Source of the DNA: Angustibacter luteus
GTDB lineage: Bacteria; Actinomycetota; Actinomycetes; Actinomycetales; Angustibacteraceae
Direction: 5' to 3'
Assembly (NCBI RefSeq): GCF_039541115.1
Contig: NZ_BAABFP010000004.1
Span: forward strand, 484,005 to 548,004
DNA: 64,000 nt
Made by a program: the position numbers and the translations under genes. The notes beneath the pieces were generated by a model that saw only the letters and a list, made by a program, of their open reading frames with translations, made no database searches and was not told the DNA's origin. Below are positions 50,811 through 60,434 of this stretch, piece after piece (positions within the stretch are counted from its first letter, which is position 1; every line of letters begins with the position of its first letter).

Positions 50811-51530
50811 TTGTACGGAGCACTGACCGACGAGCAGTACCTGACGAGCACGGCCCGCGACGCCGGCGTGATGACCGCGGTGCTCACGCGACACCCGCTG
50901 ACCACGCCCGTGCCGTCCTGCCCGGGCTGGGACCTCGCCGAGCTCGGCGGCCACCTCGGCGTCATCCACCGCTGGGCCCGCGACTCGCTGGCCTCTGATT
51001 CCCCGCCCGACGAGGGACAGCCGCCCAGCCGCGAGGAGCTGGCCGGCTGGTACCGGGACAGCGCCGACGCACTGCTCTCGGCGCTGCGGGCGGCCAGGTC
51101 GGACGACCCGTGCTGGGGCTTCGGGCCGCACCCACGCACCGTCCGGTTCTGGCTCCGGCGGCAGGCCCACGAGACCTGCATCCACGCCTGGGACGCCGCG
51201 AACGCGGTCGGCGCCCCGCCGGCGATCGCCGCGGACCTCGCTGCGGACGGGCTCGACGAGGTCGCCGGGATGTTCTACCCGCGCCAGATCCGCCTCGGAC
51301 GGCGCGAGCCCCTGGGTGTCGCCCTCGCCTTCGCCGCGACCGACGTGGGCCGCGTCAGCGTGCTCGGCGAAGGGGAGCCGGTCGCAACGGTGAGCGGCTC
51401 GGCCGAGCAGCTCCTGCTCGGCCTGTGGCGACGCCGCGACCTGGCTGCCCTGCTGGCCGACGGCGATGTCCGGATGGACGGTGACACCGCGGTGGCGCAC
51501 GCGGTGCTCGCCGAGCAGCTGACGCCGTAG
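50811..51530 (+). CDS. Mycothiol-dependent maleylpyruvate-isomerase-family protein
   Basis: A 239-residue protein of the DinB/MDMPI fold: TPVPSCPGWDLAELGGHLGVIHRWA at the N-terminus and LRRQAHETCIHAWDAANAVG in the middle give the three-histidine metal pattern (H53-like, H and H). The start is a TTG with GGAGG exactly 5 bases upstream, an uncommon start codon that this ribosome binding site supports. Often annotated by family only; its place upstream of hutH may be incidental or give a role in histidine/urocanate metabolism. Confidence 0.82.
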   Translation: MYGALTDEQYLTSTARDAGVMTAVLTRHPLTTPVPSCPGWDLAELGGHLGVIHRWARDSLASDSPPDEGQPPSREELAGWYRDSADALLSALRAARSDDPCWGFGPHPRTVRFWLRRQAHETCIHAWDAANAVGAPPAIAADLAADGLDEVAGMFYPRQIRLGRREPLGVALAFAATDVGRVSVLGEGEPVATVSGSAEQLLLGLWRRRDLAALLADGDVRMDGDTAVAHAVLAEQLTP

Positions 51531-51558
51531 CCCTCGCATCGCCCCATCCTAGGCGCGG

Positions 51559-51576
51559 CGTCTGGGATCCCAGACG
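51559..51576. promoter_or_regulatory. Putative hut operator palindrome
   Basis: CGTCTGGGATCCCAGACG is a perfect 18-base palindrome in the 91-base gap upstream of hutH. Its size and symmetry suit an IclR-type dimer. It lies 46-63 bases before the hutH start. Confidence 0.6.
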
Positions 51577-51621
51577 GTTCCGGCGTTCGCGGGATGGTCC
51601 GGCACTGCCCGCGCGAGTCCA

Positions 51622-53202
51622 ATGGATCCCATGACCGACACGCTGCACCGTCCCGCCGCCACCACCCAGGTCACCGTGGGAATCGGCCCGCTCACGCCGT
51701 CCGACGTCGTCGCCGTGGCCCGGCACGGGGCGGGGGTGCGGCTGGGTGACGACTCGCTCGCCGAGATCGCCCGCACCCGGGCCGTCATCGAGGCGCTCGC
51801 GGACGACGTCGAGCCGCACTACGGCGTCTCCACGGGCTTCGGGGCGCTGGCCACCAAGCACATCCCCACCGAGCGTCGGGCCCAGCTGCAGCGCAGCCTG
51901 GTCCGCTCGCACGCGGCGGGCTCCGGCGCCGAGGTCGAGCGCGAGGTGGTGCGCGCGCTGATGCTGCTGCGCCTGTCGACGCTGGCCACCGGGCGCACCG
52001 GCGTCCGACCCGTCGTCGCGACCACCTACGCCGCGATCCTGGACGCCGGGATCACCCCGGTCGTGCGCGAGTACGGCTCGCTGGGGTGCTCGGGCGACCT
52101 GGCGCCGCTCGCGCACTGTGCGCTGGCGCTGATGGGTGAGGGTGAGGTGCGCACGGCCGACGGTGAGCTCAAGGACGCTGCGCAGGCGTTGCGCGAGAAC
52201 GGAATCGAGCCGGTCGAGCTGGCCGAGAAGGAGGGCCTGGCGCTGATCAACGGCACCGACGGCATGCTCGGCATGCTGGTGCTCGCGCTGCACGACCTGG
52301 GCGAGCTGCTGGCGGCGGCCGACATCGCGGCGGCACTCAGCGTCGAGTCGCTGCTCGGCACCGACGCGGTGTTCGCCGACGACCTGCAGGCCCTGCGCCC
52401 GCACCCGGGCCAGGCCGCGGCGGCCGCCAACCTGCGCGCCGTCCTGGCCGAGAGCCCGATCATGGCCAGCCATCGCGGCCCCGAGTGCACGCGCGTGCAG
52501 GACGCGTACTCGCTGCGCTGCGCGCCCCAGGTGCACGGCGCCGCGCGGGACACCGCCGCGCACGCGCTGCGGGTGGCCGAGTGCGAGCTGGCCGCGGCGG
52601 TCGACAACCCCGTGGTCACGCTGGACGGCCGGGTCGAGAGCAACGGCAACTTCCACGGTGCCCCGGTGGCGTACGTGCTGGACTTCCTAGCGATCGCGGT
52701 GGCGGACGTCGCGTCGATGAGCGAGCGCCGGACGGACCGCTTCCTCGACGTCTCCCGCAGCAACGGCCTACCGCCGTTCCTGGCCGATGACCCGGGCGTG
52801 GACAGCGGCCACATGATCGCGCAGTACACGGCTGCCGGGATCGTCAGCGAGCTCAAGCGCCTCGCCGTGCCGGCCAGCGTGGACTCGATCCCCAGCAGCG
52901 CGATGCAGGAGGACCACGTGTCCATGGGCTGGGCGGCCGCCCGCAAGCTTCGCCGCTCGATCGACGGCCTCGGCCGGGTCATCGCCATCGAGGTGCTGAC
53001 CGCCTGCCGCGCGATGGAGCTGCGCGCCCCGCTCGAGCCGGCGCCGGCGACCGGGGCCGTCCGCGACGTCCTGCGGGCGGGCGGCGCGCCCGGACCCGGT
53101 GGCGACCGCTACCTGGCCCCCGAGATCGAGGTCGCGGTGCAGGCGGTGGTCCGGGGCGACGTCCGGCGGGCCGCCGAGCAGCACACCGGCCCCCTGCACT
53201 GA
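51622..53202 (+). CDS. hutH: Histidine ammonia-lyase
   Basis: A 526-residue enzyme that converts histidine to urocanate. Core motifs [26 protein letters not shown] (151-165), [16 protein letters not shown] and MQEDHVSMG are present. The MIO prosthetic group normally forms from Ala-Ser-Gly; here the triad is C156-S157-G158, a variant I recall from some actinobacterial enzymes. A second in-frame ATG lies at 51631. Separated from hutU by a stem-loop. Confidence 0.95.
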   Translation: MDPMTDTLHRPAATTQVTVGIGPLTPSDVVAVARHGAGVRLGDDSLAEIARTRAVIEALADDVEPHYGVSTGFGALATKHIPTERRAQLQRSLVRSHAAGSGAEVEREVVRALMLLRLSTLATGRTGVRPVVATTYAAILDAGITPVVREYGSLGCSGDLAPLAHCALALMGEGEVRTADGELKDAAQALRENGIEPVELAEKEGLALINGTDGMLGMLVLALHDLGELLAAADIAAALSVESLLGTDAVFADDLQALRPHPGQAAAAANLRAVLAESPIMASHRGPECTRVQDAYSLRCAPQVHGAARDTAAHALRVAECELAAAVDNPVVTLDGRVESNGNFHGAPVAYVLDFLAIAVADVASMSERRTDRFLDVSRSNGLPPFLADDPGVDSGHMIAQYTAAGIVSELKRLAVPASVDSIPSSAMQEDHVSMGWAAARKLRRSIDGLGRVIAIEVLTACRAMELRAPLEPAPATGAVRDVLRAGGAPGPGGDRYLAPEIEVAVQAVVRGDVRRAAEQHTGPLH

Positions 53203-53214
53203 CCGCGCCCCCCC

Positions 53215-53271
53215 GGATGTCCCGCTATCCGGGGTCATGAGGGGCTCAGAACCCCGGATAGCGGGACATCT
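53215..53271. repeat. Inverted pair of repeat family B between hutH and hutU
   Basis: GGATGTCCCGCTATCCGGGG (from 53215) and its complement (to 53271) form a stem of about 20 base pairs with a 15-base loop, just after the hutH stop. The same core occurs as direct copies at 26586-26645. It could stabilise or partly terminate the mRNA. Confidence 0.8.
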
Positions 53272-53305
53272 GCGGAACCGAGAGCGAACGAGGAGACGAG
53301 ACGAC

Positions 53306-54970
53306 ATGGCGATGGACGGCGCACGACCGGTCCGGGCGGCCCGCGGGACGACGCTGACGGCGCGCAGCTGGCAGACCGAGGCCCCGCTGCGGATGCTGCA
53401 GAACAACCTCGACCCCGAGGTGGCCGAGCGGCCGGACGACCTGGTCGTCTACGGCGGCACCGGCCGCGCGGCGCGGGACTGGCGCAGCTACGACGCCATC
53501 GTCCGCACGCTCACCACGCTCGCGGACGACGAGACGCTGCTCGTGCAGTCCGGTCGGCCCGTCGGTGTGATGCGCACCCACGAGTGGGCGCCGCGCGTGT
53601 TGATCGCCAACTCGAACCTCGTCGGTGACTGGGCGACCTGGCCGAAGTTCCGTGAGCTCGAGCGCCAGGGCCTGACGATGTACGGGCAGATGACAGCCGG
53701 CTCCTGGATCTACATCGGCACCCAGGGGATCCTGCAGGGCACCTACGAGACCTTCGCCGCGGTCGCCGCCAAGCGCTTCAACGGAACCCTCGCGGGCACC
53801 CTCACCGTGACCGGCGGCTGCGGTGGCATGGGTGGCGCGCAGCCGCTCGCCGTCACCCTCAACGGTGGTGTCTGCCTGGTCGTGGACGTCGACGAGACCC
53901 GCCTGCGCCGCCGCGTCGACCACCGGTACCTGGACGAGGTCGCCACCGACCTGGACGACGCGATCGCCCGCTGCGAGAAGGCGAAGGCCGACCGGCGTGC
54001 GCTGTCCGTCGGCCTGGTCGGGAACTGCGCGACCGTGCTGCCGGAGCTGCTGCGCCGCGGTGTCGCGGTGGACGTCGTCACCGACCAGACCAGCGCGCAC
54101 GACCCGCTCAGCTACCTGCCCGAGGGTGTCGACCTCGCCGACTGGCAGGACTACGCCGAGGCCAAGCCTGAGGAGTTCACCGACCGGGCGCGGGTCTCGA
54201 TGGCCAAGCACGTCGAGGCCATGGTCGGCTTCATGGACGCCGGCGCCGAGGTGTTCGACTACGGCAACTCGATCCGGGACGAGGCCCGCCAGGGGGGCTT
54301 CGATCGGGCGTTCGCGTTCCCCGGCTTCGTGCCGGCGTACATCCGCCCGCTGTTCTGCGAGGGCAAGGGCCCCTTCCGCTGGGCGGCGCTGAGCGGCGAC
54401 CCGAAGGACATCGCGGCCACCGACAAGGCCGTGCTGGACCTGTTCCCGGACAACGACCACCTGCACCGCTGGATCCGCGCGGCCCAGGACCGGGTCGCGT
54501 TCCAGGGCATGCCGGCCCGGATCTGCTGGCTCGGCTACGGCGAGCGCGACAAGGCCGGCCTGAAGTTCAACGAGATGGTCGCCAGCGGCGAGGTCAAGGC
54601 CCCGATCGTGATCGGCCGCGACCACCTGGACTGCGGCAGCGTCGCCTCGCCGTACCGCGAGACCGAGGCGATGGCCGACGGCTCCGACGCGATCGCCGAC
54701 TGGCCGCTGCTGAACGCGCTGGTCAACACGGCGTCCGGCGCGAGCTGGGTCTCGATCCACCACGGTGGCGGTGTCGGCATCGGCCGCTCCATCCACGCCG
54801 GTCAGGTCAGCGTCGCGGACGGCACGGAGCTGGCCGCGGCCAAGCTCGAGCGGGTGCTGACCAACGACCCGGGCATGGGCGTGATCCGGCACGTGGACGC
54901 CGGGTACGACCTCGCCGACCACGTGGCCCAGGAGCGGGGCGTGCGCGTCCCGATGCGCGAGGGGGTCTAG
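53306..54970 (+). CDS. hutU: Urocanate hydratase
   Basis: A 554-residue NAD-dependent urocanase: [24 protein letters not shown] at the N-terminus, [40 protein letters not shown] and the active-site region [20 protein letters not shown]. Forms imidazolonepropionate from urocanate. The longer reading frame through the upstream stem-loop has no ribosome binding site; GAGGAG lies before this ATG. Its stop overlaps that of the convergent deacylase gene in a CTAG. Confidence 0.95.
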   Translation: MAMDGARPVRAARGTTLTARSWQTEAPLRMLQNNLDPEVAERPDDLVVYGGTGRAARDWRSYDAIVRTLTTLADDETLLVQSGRPVGVMRTHEWAPRVLIANSNLVGDWATWPKFRELERQGLTMYGQMTAGSWIYIGTQGILQGTYETFAAVAAKRFNGTLAGTLTVTGGCGGMGGAQPLAVTLNGGVCLVVDVDETRLRRRVDHRYLDEVATDLDDAIARCEKAKADRRALSVGLVGNCATVLPELLRRGVAVDVVTDQTSAHDPLSYLPEGVDLADWQDYAEAKPEEFTDRARVSMAKHVEAMVGFMDAGAEVFDYGNSIRDEARQGGFDRAFAFPGFVPAYIRPLFCEGKGPFRWAALSGDPKDIAATDKAVLDLFPDNDHLHRWIRAAQDRVAFQGMPARICWLGYGERDKAGLKFNEMVASGEVKAPIVIGRDHLDCGSVASPYRETEAMADGSDAIADWPLLNALVNTASGASWVSIHHGGGVGIGRSIHAGQVSVADGTELAAAKLERVLTNDPGMGVIRHVDAGYDLADHVAQERGVRVPMREGV

Positions 54971-55458
54971 TTCGTGGCGGTCTGGTCGTGGGTGGCGGGC
55001 TCGTCGGAGATGTCCGCGACCCGCGCGTCCAGCGCCCGGATCGCGTCGTCGGCCTGGACGACGACCCCGACCCCGTGCGCGCCGGCACCGAGCGAGATCT
55101 CCTGTCCGACAACGGCTTCGTCGACGACCACGGGCCAGGCCCGGGTCGAGCCGAACGGCGTGATCGTGCCGCGCTCGTACCCGGTGACGGCGAGTGCGGT
55201 GTCGGCGTCCGGCATGGAGATGCGGTTGACGCCGAGCAGGGCGCGCAGCTTCGGCCAGGAGATCTCGCGGTCACCGGGGACCAGGACGAACAGGAAGTCG
55301 TCGTCCGCCCGGCGCACCACGATGGACTTCAGCAGGGCGCGTGGCGCGATGCCGCGGGCGGCGGCGGCCTCGGCCAGCGAGCGGACCCGCCCGTGCCGCA
55401 CGACCCGGTACTCGATGCCGGCGGCGTCCAGCGCGGCCAGCGCCCGTTCCTCACTCAT
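54967..55458 (-). CDS. YbaK/EbsC-type aminoacyl-tRNA deacylase
   Basis: A 163-residue protein of the prolyl-tRNA-deacylase superfamily: [30 protein letters not shown] (the lysine of the family), [16 protein letters not shown] and [12 protein letters not shown]. Related proteins remove mischarged amino acids (Ala, Cys) from tRNAPro. It lies on the minus strand inside the hut region. ATG at 55458 fits family length. Confidence 0.88.
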   Translation of the reverse strand: MSEERALAALDAAGIEYRVVRHGRVRSLAEAAAARGIAPRALLKSIVVRRADDDFLFVLVPGDREISWPKLRALLGVNRISMPDADTALAVTGYERGTITPFGSTRAWPVVVDEAVVGQEISLGAGAHGVGVVVQADDAIRALDARVADISDEPATHDQTATN

Positions 55459-55495
55459 GCCTGTGCACCCTACGACCGCCGCCCCCCTCCCCGCG

Positions 55496-55585
55496 GTGAT
55501 CATGCACGTTCGCCCCGGCGGGGTGGGCGAACGTGCATGATCACCGCGGAGGGATGCGGGGGTTGGGGCGAACGTGCATGATCAC
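55496..55585. repeat. Three copies of repeat family A
   Basis: One forward copy (55496-55516) faces a reverse copy (55525-55544), making a hairpin with an 8-base loop; a second reverse copy follows at 55565-55585. The gap lies between the divergent starts of the deacylase and the M20 amidohydrolase, so the hairpin may sit near both promoters. Confidence 0.88.
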
Positions 55586-55609
55586 CGCGGAGTGCGGGAG
55601 GGTGGGTCG

Positions 55610-56821
55610 GTGAGCAGCCACGACGCGAGCAGCCAGCAGAGCTTCAGCCGGTGGTGGGCCGAGCTCGACCCGATCGGTCGTTCGCCGTCGGGCGGGTACC
55701 GGCGCTTCGCCTGGACGCGGCAGGACGCGACGCTGCGGGAGTGGTTCCGCGGCGCCGCGGGCGGCCTCGGTCTCGATGTCGTCACCGACCGCACGGGCAA
55801 CGTGTGGGCGTGGTGGGGCGACCCGGACGCCGATGGCCCGGGCGTGGTGATCGGCAGCCACCTGGACTCGGTGCCGGAGGGTGGCGCGTTCGACGGTCCG
55901 CTGGGCGTGGTCTCGTCGCTCGCCGCCGTGGAAGCGTTGCAGCAGAGCGGCTTCACCCCGCGACACCCGATCGCGGTGGCCTGCTTCGGCGACGAGGAGG
56001 GCGCACGGTTCGGCATCGCGTGCGCCGGTTCCCGGCTGCTCACCGGCGCGCTGGACGCCGACCGGGCGCGCGCGCTGCGCGACGGTGACGGCACCACCAT
56101 GGCCGAGGCGATGGCCGCGGCCGGGCACGACCCGCAGCACGTGGGTCGCGACGACGAGACCCTGCGCCGGGTCGGCATGTTCGTCGAGCTGCACGTCGAG
56201 CAGGGGCGTGGCCTGGTGGACGTCGACTCCGCCGTCGGCGTGGGCAGCGCGATCTGGCCGCACGGCCGGTGGCGCTTCGACCTCGCCGGACGCGCCGACC
56301 ACGCGGGCACCACGCGCCTGGCCGACCGCACCGACCCGATGCTCGACCTCGCCGCGCTGATCCAGGCCGCGCGGGCCGCAGCCGAGCGCTACGACGCCGT
56401 GGCCACCGTCGGCAAGGTGAGCGTGAACCCCAACGGGGTCAACGCGATCCCGTCGTCGGTCTCCGCCTGGCTGGACGCCCGCGGCCCCGACGAGTCCGAC
56501 GTCCGCTCCCTGGTTGCCGACCTGTCCGACGCGTACGGGCGTCCGGACGAGGAGTCGTGGACGCCGCGCACGCCGTTCCACCCGACCCTGTCCGCGAACG
56601 TGGTGCACGCCCTGGAGGAGCTCGGCGAGCCAGTCCCGGTGCTGGAGACGGGGGCGGGTCACGACGCCGGCGTGCTCAGCCAGACGGGCATCCCGACGTC
56701 CATGCTCTACGTCCGCAACCCCACGGGCGTCTCGCACTCCCCGCTCGAGCACGCCGAGGTCGACGACTGCCTGGCCGGGGTCGACGCGCTGACCCACGTG
56801 GTGCGAAGGCTGGCGCAGTGA
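55610..56821 (+). CDS. M20-family amidohydrolase in the hut cluster (candidate N-formylglutamate deformylase)
   Basis: A 403-residue Zn-dependent amidohydrolase of the allantoate/N-carbamoyl-amino-acid type. Metal ligands: H in GSHLDSV, D in GGAFDGPLG, E in FGDEEGARFG, H in ELHVEQG and H in GVSHSPLE. GTG start with GGGAGG upstream; it ends in GTGA with hutF. In this operon HutF would produce N-formylglutamate, and no HutG is present, so this enzyme is the best candidate for removing the formyl group. Allantoate activity is the alternative. Confidence 0.85.
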   Translation: MSSHDASSQQSFSRWWAELDPIGRSPSGGYRRFAWTRQDATLREWFRGAAGGLGLDVVTDRTGNVWAWWGDPDADGPGVVIGSHLDSVPEGGAFDGPLGVVSSLAAVEALQQSGFTPRHPIAVACFGDEEGARFGIACAGSRLLTGALDADRARALRDGDGTTMAEAMAAAGHDPQHVGRDDETLRRVGMFVELHVEQGRGLVDVDSAVGVGSAIWPHGRWRFDLAGRADHAGTTRLADRTDPMLDLAALIQAARAAAERYDAVATVGKVSVNPNGVNAIPSSVSAWLDARGPDESDVRSLVADLSDAYGRPDEESWTPRTPFHPTLSANVVHALEELGEPVPVLETGAGHDAGVLSQTGIPTSMLYVRNPTGVSHSPLEHAEVDDCLAGVDALTHVVRRLAQ

Positions 56822-58143
56822 CGGACTGGTGGTGCGAGCAGGCCTGGCTGGACGACGCGCCCGTCGCGGGCGTCCGGGTGCGCGAGCAGGCGGGCGTCAT
56901 CACCGCGGTCGAGCGCGGGGTCACCGCGGAGCCGGGTGACGAGCGGCTGACCGGACTGGTGCTCCCCGGCTTCGCGAACGCGCACTCGCACGCCTTCCAC
57001 CGGGCCATGCGCGGCCGTACGCACGACGAGGGCGGCACGTTCTGGACCTGGCGGGAGCGGATGTACGCCGTCGCCGGGCAGCTCGACCCGGACTCCTACC
57101 TACGGCTGGCCCGGGCCACCTACGCCGAGATGGCCCTGGCCGGGGTGACCTGCGTCGGCGAGTTCCACTACCTGCACCACGGCCCCGGCGGCACGCCGTA
57201 CGACGACCCCAACGCGATGGCCGAGGCGCTGCGCGAGGCCGCCCGGGACGCCGGCCTCCGGATCACCCTGCTCGACACCTGCTACCTCGCTGGTGGGCTG
57301 ACGCCGGAGGGCCACACCCGTCCGGACCCGGTGCAGCAACGCTTCTCGGACGGGACGTCGTCGCGCTGGGCGGCGCGGGTCGCGGACCTGCGCGCGGACG
57401 ACGTCCTGCGGGTCGGCACGGCGATCCACTCCGTGCGGGCGGTGCCGAAGATCGAGCTGGGCGAGGTCGCCGCGGCGTTCCCGGACGCACCGCTGCACGC
57501 GCACCTGTCCGAGCAGGTCGGCGAGAACCTGGCGGCGTTCGCGTTCTACGGGCTCGGCCCGACCGAGCTGATGGCATCGGCCGACGCGCTGGGGCCGCGC
57601 AGCACGATGGTGCACGCCACCGTGGCGCCGCACATGGAGCTGCTCGGCAGCACCGGGACCAACGTGTGCATCTGCCCGACGACCGAGCGAGACCTGGCGG
57701 ACGGGATCGGTCCGGCCCGGCTGATGGCCGACCACGGCAGCCCCCTGTGCCTGGGCAGCGACCAGAACGCGGTCGTCGACCTGCTCGAGGAGGCGCGCGC
57801 GCTGGAGATGCACGAGCGGCTGTTCACGTTGGAGCGCGGGGTGTTCAGCCCCGCCGAACTGGTCGCGGCGCTGACCCACCAGGGGCATGCCGCGCTGGGC
57901 TGGCCGGAGGCCGGGCGGATCCAGGTCGGCGCCCCGGCGGACCTCGTCGCCGTCCGGCTCGACACCGTGCGGACGGCTGGAACCGCTGCGGCGCAAGCGG
58001 TCTACGCCGCGACCGCCAGTGACGTGCACGCGGTGGTGCAGGGCGGCCGGGTCGTCGTCCGCGACGGCGAGCACGTGCTCGGTGACGTCGGACGCCTGCT
58101 CGCCGAGGCCATCGAACCGCTGTGGGCGGGCGAACGTGCATGA
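56818..58143 (+). CDS. hutF: Formimidoylglutamate deiminase
   Basis: A 441-residue amidohydrolase: [13 protein letters not shown] supplies the first metal histidines, [20 protein letters not shown] and GSDQNAVVD the later ones. Converts N-formimidoyl-glutamate to N-formylglutamate and ammonia. The GTG start overlaps the previous stop. Its last codons and stop (GERA then TGA) lie within a copy of repeat family A, so a mobile repeat has become the gene end. Confidence 0.92.
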   Translation: MTDWWCEQAWLDDAPVAGVRVREQAGVITAVERGVTAEPGDERLTGLVLPGFANAHSHAFHRAMRGRTHDEGGTFWTWRERMYAVAGQLDPDSYLRLARATYAEMALAGVTCVGEFHYLHHGPGGTPYDDPNAMAEALREAARDAGLRITLLDTCYLAGGLTPEGHTRPDPVQQRFSDGTSSRWAARVADLRADDVLRVGTAIHSVRAVPKIELGEVAAAFPDAPLHAHLSEQVGENLAAFAFYGLGPTELMASADALGPRSTMVHATVAPHMELLGSTGTNVCICPTTERDLADGIGPARLMADHGSPLCLGSDQNAVVDLLEEARALEMHERLFTLERGVFSPAELVAALTHQGHAALGWPEAGRIQVGAPADLVAVRLDTVRTAGTAAAQAVYAATASDVHAVVQGGRVVVRDGEHVLGDVGRLLAEAIEPLWAGERA

Positions 58144-58184
58144 TCACCACAACCAACTCCGCGGTGATCATGCACGTTCGCCCC
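58128..58184. repeat. Inverted pair of repeat family A between hutF and hutI
   Basis: A reverse copy (58128-58147) and a forward copy (58164-58184) form a stem of about 20 base pairs with a 16-base loop. It includes the hutF stop codon and lies 21 bases upstream of hutI. In the transcript this would be a strong hairpin just before a ribosome binding site. Confidence 0.88.
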
Positions 58185-58204
58185 GACGCGAAGAGGGAGG
58201 GCGC

Positions 58205-59383
58205 ATGAGCAGCGTGCTGGTCACCGGCATCGCCGAGCTGGTCACCAACGACCCGAGCGTGGGCGACGGCAGCCCGCTCGGCCTGGTCGAGCGCGCGGCA
58301 CTCGTGCTGGACGCCGGACGGGTGGCCTGGGCCGGCCCGGCCGCGCAGGCACCGATCACCGACACCCACGTCGACCTCGGCGGCCGCGCGGTCGTGCCGG
58401 GTTTCGTGGACTCGCACAGCCACCTGGTGTTCGCCGGTGACCGGGCTCGCGAGTTCGAGGCTCGGATGACCGGCGCCCGCTACGACGGTGGCGGCATCGT
58501 CACCACCGTCGCCGCGACCCGGGCGGCCCCGGACGAGCTGCTGCTGGCTCGCACCCGCGCGCTGGTCGCCGAGATGCGCGCGCAGGGCACCACGACGGTC
58601 GAGGTCAAGAGCGGCTACGGCCTCACCGTCGCCGACGAGGCGCGCAGCCTGCGCATCGCCCGCGAGGTGACCGCCGAGACCACCTTCCTCGGCGCGCACG
58701 TGGTGCCCGCTGGCGCCGACCGCGACGAGTACGTCGCGCTGGTCACCGGCCGGATGCTCGAGGCCTGCGCGCCGCACGCCCGCTGGGTCGACGTGTTCTG
58801 CGAACCGGCCAGCGCGCACGCGTTCGACGGTGACGAGGCGCGCGCCGTGCTGCAGGCGGGGATCGCGGCCGGGCTGCTGCCCCGGGTGCACGGCAACCAG
58901 CTCTCGGCCGGGCCGGGCGTCCAGCTCGCCGTCGAGGTCGGCGCGGCCAGTGTCGACCACTGCACCTACCTGACCAGCGCGGACGTCGACGCGCTGGCCG
59001 CCGCCGCCCCGACGTCGGGCCGCGACGGCACCGTCGCGACCCTGCTGCCCGGCGTCGAGTTCTCCACGCGCTCGCCCTACCCGGACGCCCGAGCGCTGGT
59101 CGACGCCGGCGTCACGGTCGCGCTGGCCACGGACTGCAACCCCGGCACCTGCTACACGTCGTCCATCCCGCTGGTTGTGGCGCTCGCCGTCCGCGAGATG
59201 GGGATGTCGCCGGCCGAGGCGCTCTGGTCGGTGACCGCAGGGGGCGCGCAGGCTCTGCGGCGCGGCGACATCGGGCACCTCGGGGTCGGCGCGAAGGCCG
59301 ATCTCACCGTGCTCGAGGCGCCGACGTACCGGCACCTGGCATACCGGCCGGGAGTTCCGATCGCCAAGGTTCTCGACGTCTGA
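58205..59383 (+). CDS. hutI: Imidazolonepropionase
   Basis: A 392-residue amidohydrolase with [56 protein letters not shown] and [14 protein letters not shown]. It hydrolyses imidazolonepropionate to formimidoylglutamate, the step before hutF. ATG preceded by GAGGGAGGG. The order H-U-(M20)-F-I in the cluster is complete for the HutF branch except for a classical HutG. Confidence 0.95.
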   Translation: MSSVLVTGIAELVTNDPSVGDGSPLGLVERAALVLDAGRVAWAGPAAQAPITDTHVDLGGRAVVPGFVDSHSHLVFAGDRAREFEARMTGARYDGGGIVTTVAATRAAPDELLLARTRALVAEMRAQGTTTVEVKSGYGLTVADEARSLRIAREVTAETTFLGAHVVPAGADRDEYVALVTGRMLEACAPHARWVDVFCEPASAHAFDGDEARAVLQAGIAAGLLPRVHGNQLSAGPGVQLAVEVGAASVDHCTYLTSADVDALAAAAPTSGRDGTVATLLPGVEFSTRSPYPDARALVDAGVTVALATDCNPGTCYTSSIPLVVALAVREMGMSPAEALWSVTAGGAQALRRGDIGHLGVGAKADLTVLEAPTYRHLAYRPGVPIAKVLDV

Positions 59384-59408
59384 GGGCGACGCGCCGATAC
59401 TGACCGTC

Positions 59409-60308
59409 GTGCGAATCCATCCCACCACCCCGGGGGAGTACGACGACGTCATCGACCTGTCGCTGCGCTGCTGCCCGCAGTACACCCGCCCGCTCGTGGA
59501 GGGCCCGGTCAGGGATCCCTCGCTCAGCGAGGACCGGACCATGCTCACGGCATCAGCCGACGGGCGAGCGGTCGGCTTCGCGATCCAGCTCCACCTGGTG
59601 GGTACCCCAGCCGGCCAGTACGTGACTGTCGTCGTGGTGGATCCGGATCATCGCGGCCAGGGCCTGGGAGCCCGGCTGCATGCCGCGCTGGCGGACCAGC
59701 TGCCAGCGCAGGTCACGGCGGCGATGGCGCAGGTGGACGACGCGGACGAGCAGGCGCTGGCCGTGGCCCAGCACTGGGGCTACCAGGTGATGCAGCGTTC
59801 GATCACCTCACAGCTGGACCTCGTCGACCTGCCGGCCGTGGAGCTGCCGGAGGGCGTCACGGTGCAACCCAGCCCGAGACTGTCCTTCGACGACGAGGCG
59901 GCGGTCGAGGCCATGTACGACGCCAGCCAGACGAATCCTGAACGTGAGCACGCCGGGGTGTCCACGCTCGCGACCTTGCGGGCGTACGCCTCGGCCGAGG
60001 GCGCGGAACGGCCGGTGGCCGTGGTCGTGCGCGATCACGGGCGACCGGTGGCGCTGTCGTACGGGATCGTCCACGGCGACGTCGCGCAGGTGGTGTACAC
60101 CGGCGTCGATCCCGCCCACCGAGGCCGGGCGCTGGGTGCCCTGGCGAAGGCCTGCCTGCACGCGCAGGCCGCCGCGGTGGGGGCGACGGTCGCGATCACG
60201 AACAACGAGGAGCACAACGTCGGGATCCGGCACGTCAACGACACCCTGGGCTACCGCCGGACCAGCGGTGTGTACTGGCTGCGCAAGGACTTCCCCGTCA
60301 GCTCGTGA
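59409..60308 (+). CDS. Tandem GNAT acetyltransferase
   Basis: A 299-residue protein with two GNAT folds. The first carries VVVDPDHRGQGLGARLHAAL (acetyl-CoA loop); the second carries YTGVDPAHRGRALGALAKACLHAQAA and TNNEEHNVGIRHVNDTLGY. The second half resembles the mycothiol synthase/GNAT type with a substrate-binding N-terminal half. GTG start 25 bases after hutI. Target unknown. Confidence 0.85.
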   Translation: MRIHPTTPGEYDDVIDLSLRCCPQYTRPLVEGPVRDPSLSEDRTMLTASADGRAVGFAIQLHLVGTPAGQYVTVVVVDPDHRGQGLGARLHAALADQLPAQVTAAMAQVDDADEQALAVAQHWGYQVMQRSITSQLDLVDLPAVELPEGVTVQPSPRLSFDDEAAVEAMYDASQTNPEREHAGVSTLATLRAYASAEGAERPVAVVVRDHGRPVALSYGIVHGDVAQVVYTGVDPAHRGRALGALAKACLHAQAAAVGATVAITNNEEHNVGIRHVNDTLGYRRTSGVYWLRKDFPVSS

Positions 60309-60434
60309 CGGGAGCGCGACAGCGACTGGATCACCTGTGTGACAGTCCGAGCGCGGCGTCCCCCTGATGCGCTCATCGAGTGCGTCGCCGACCACACTGC
60401 CGACCTCCCGCCCGGCCGGCGTGGGGATGAGAGC

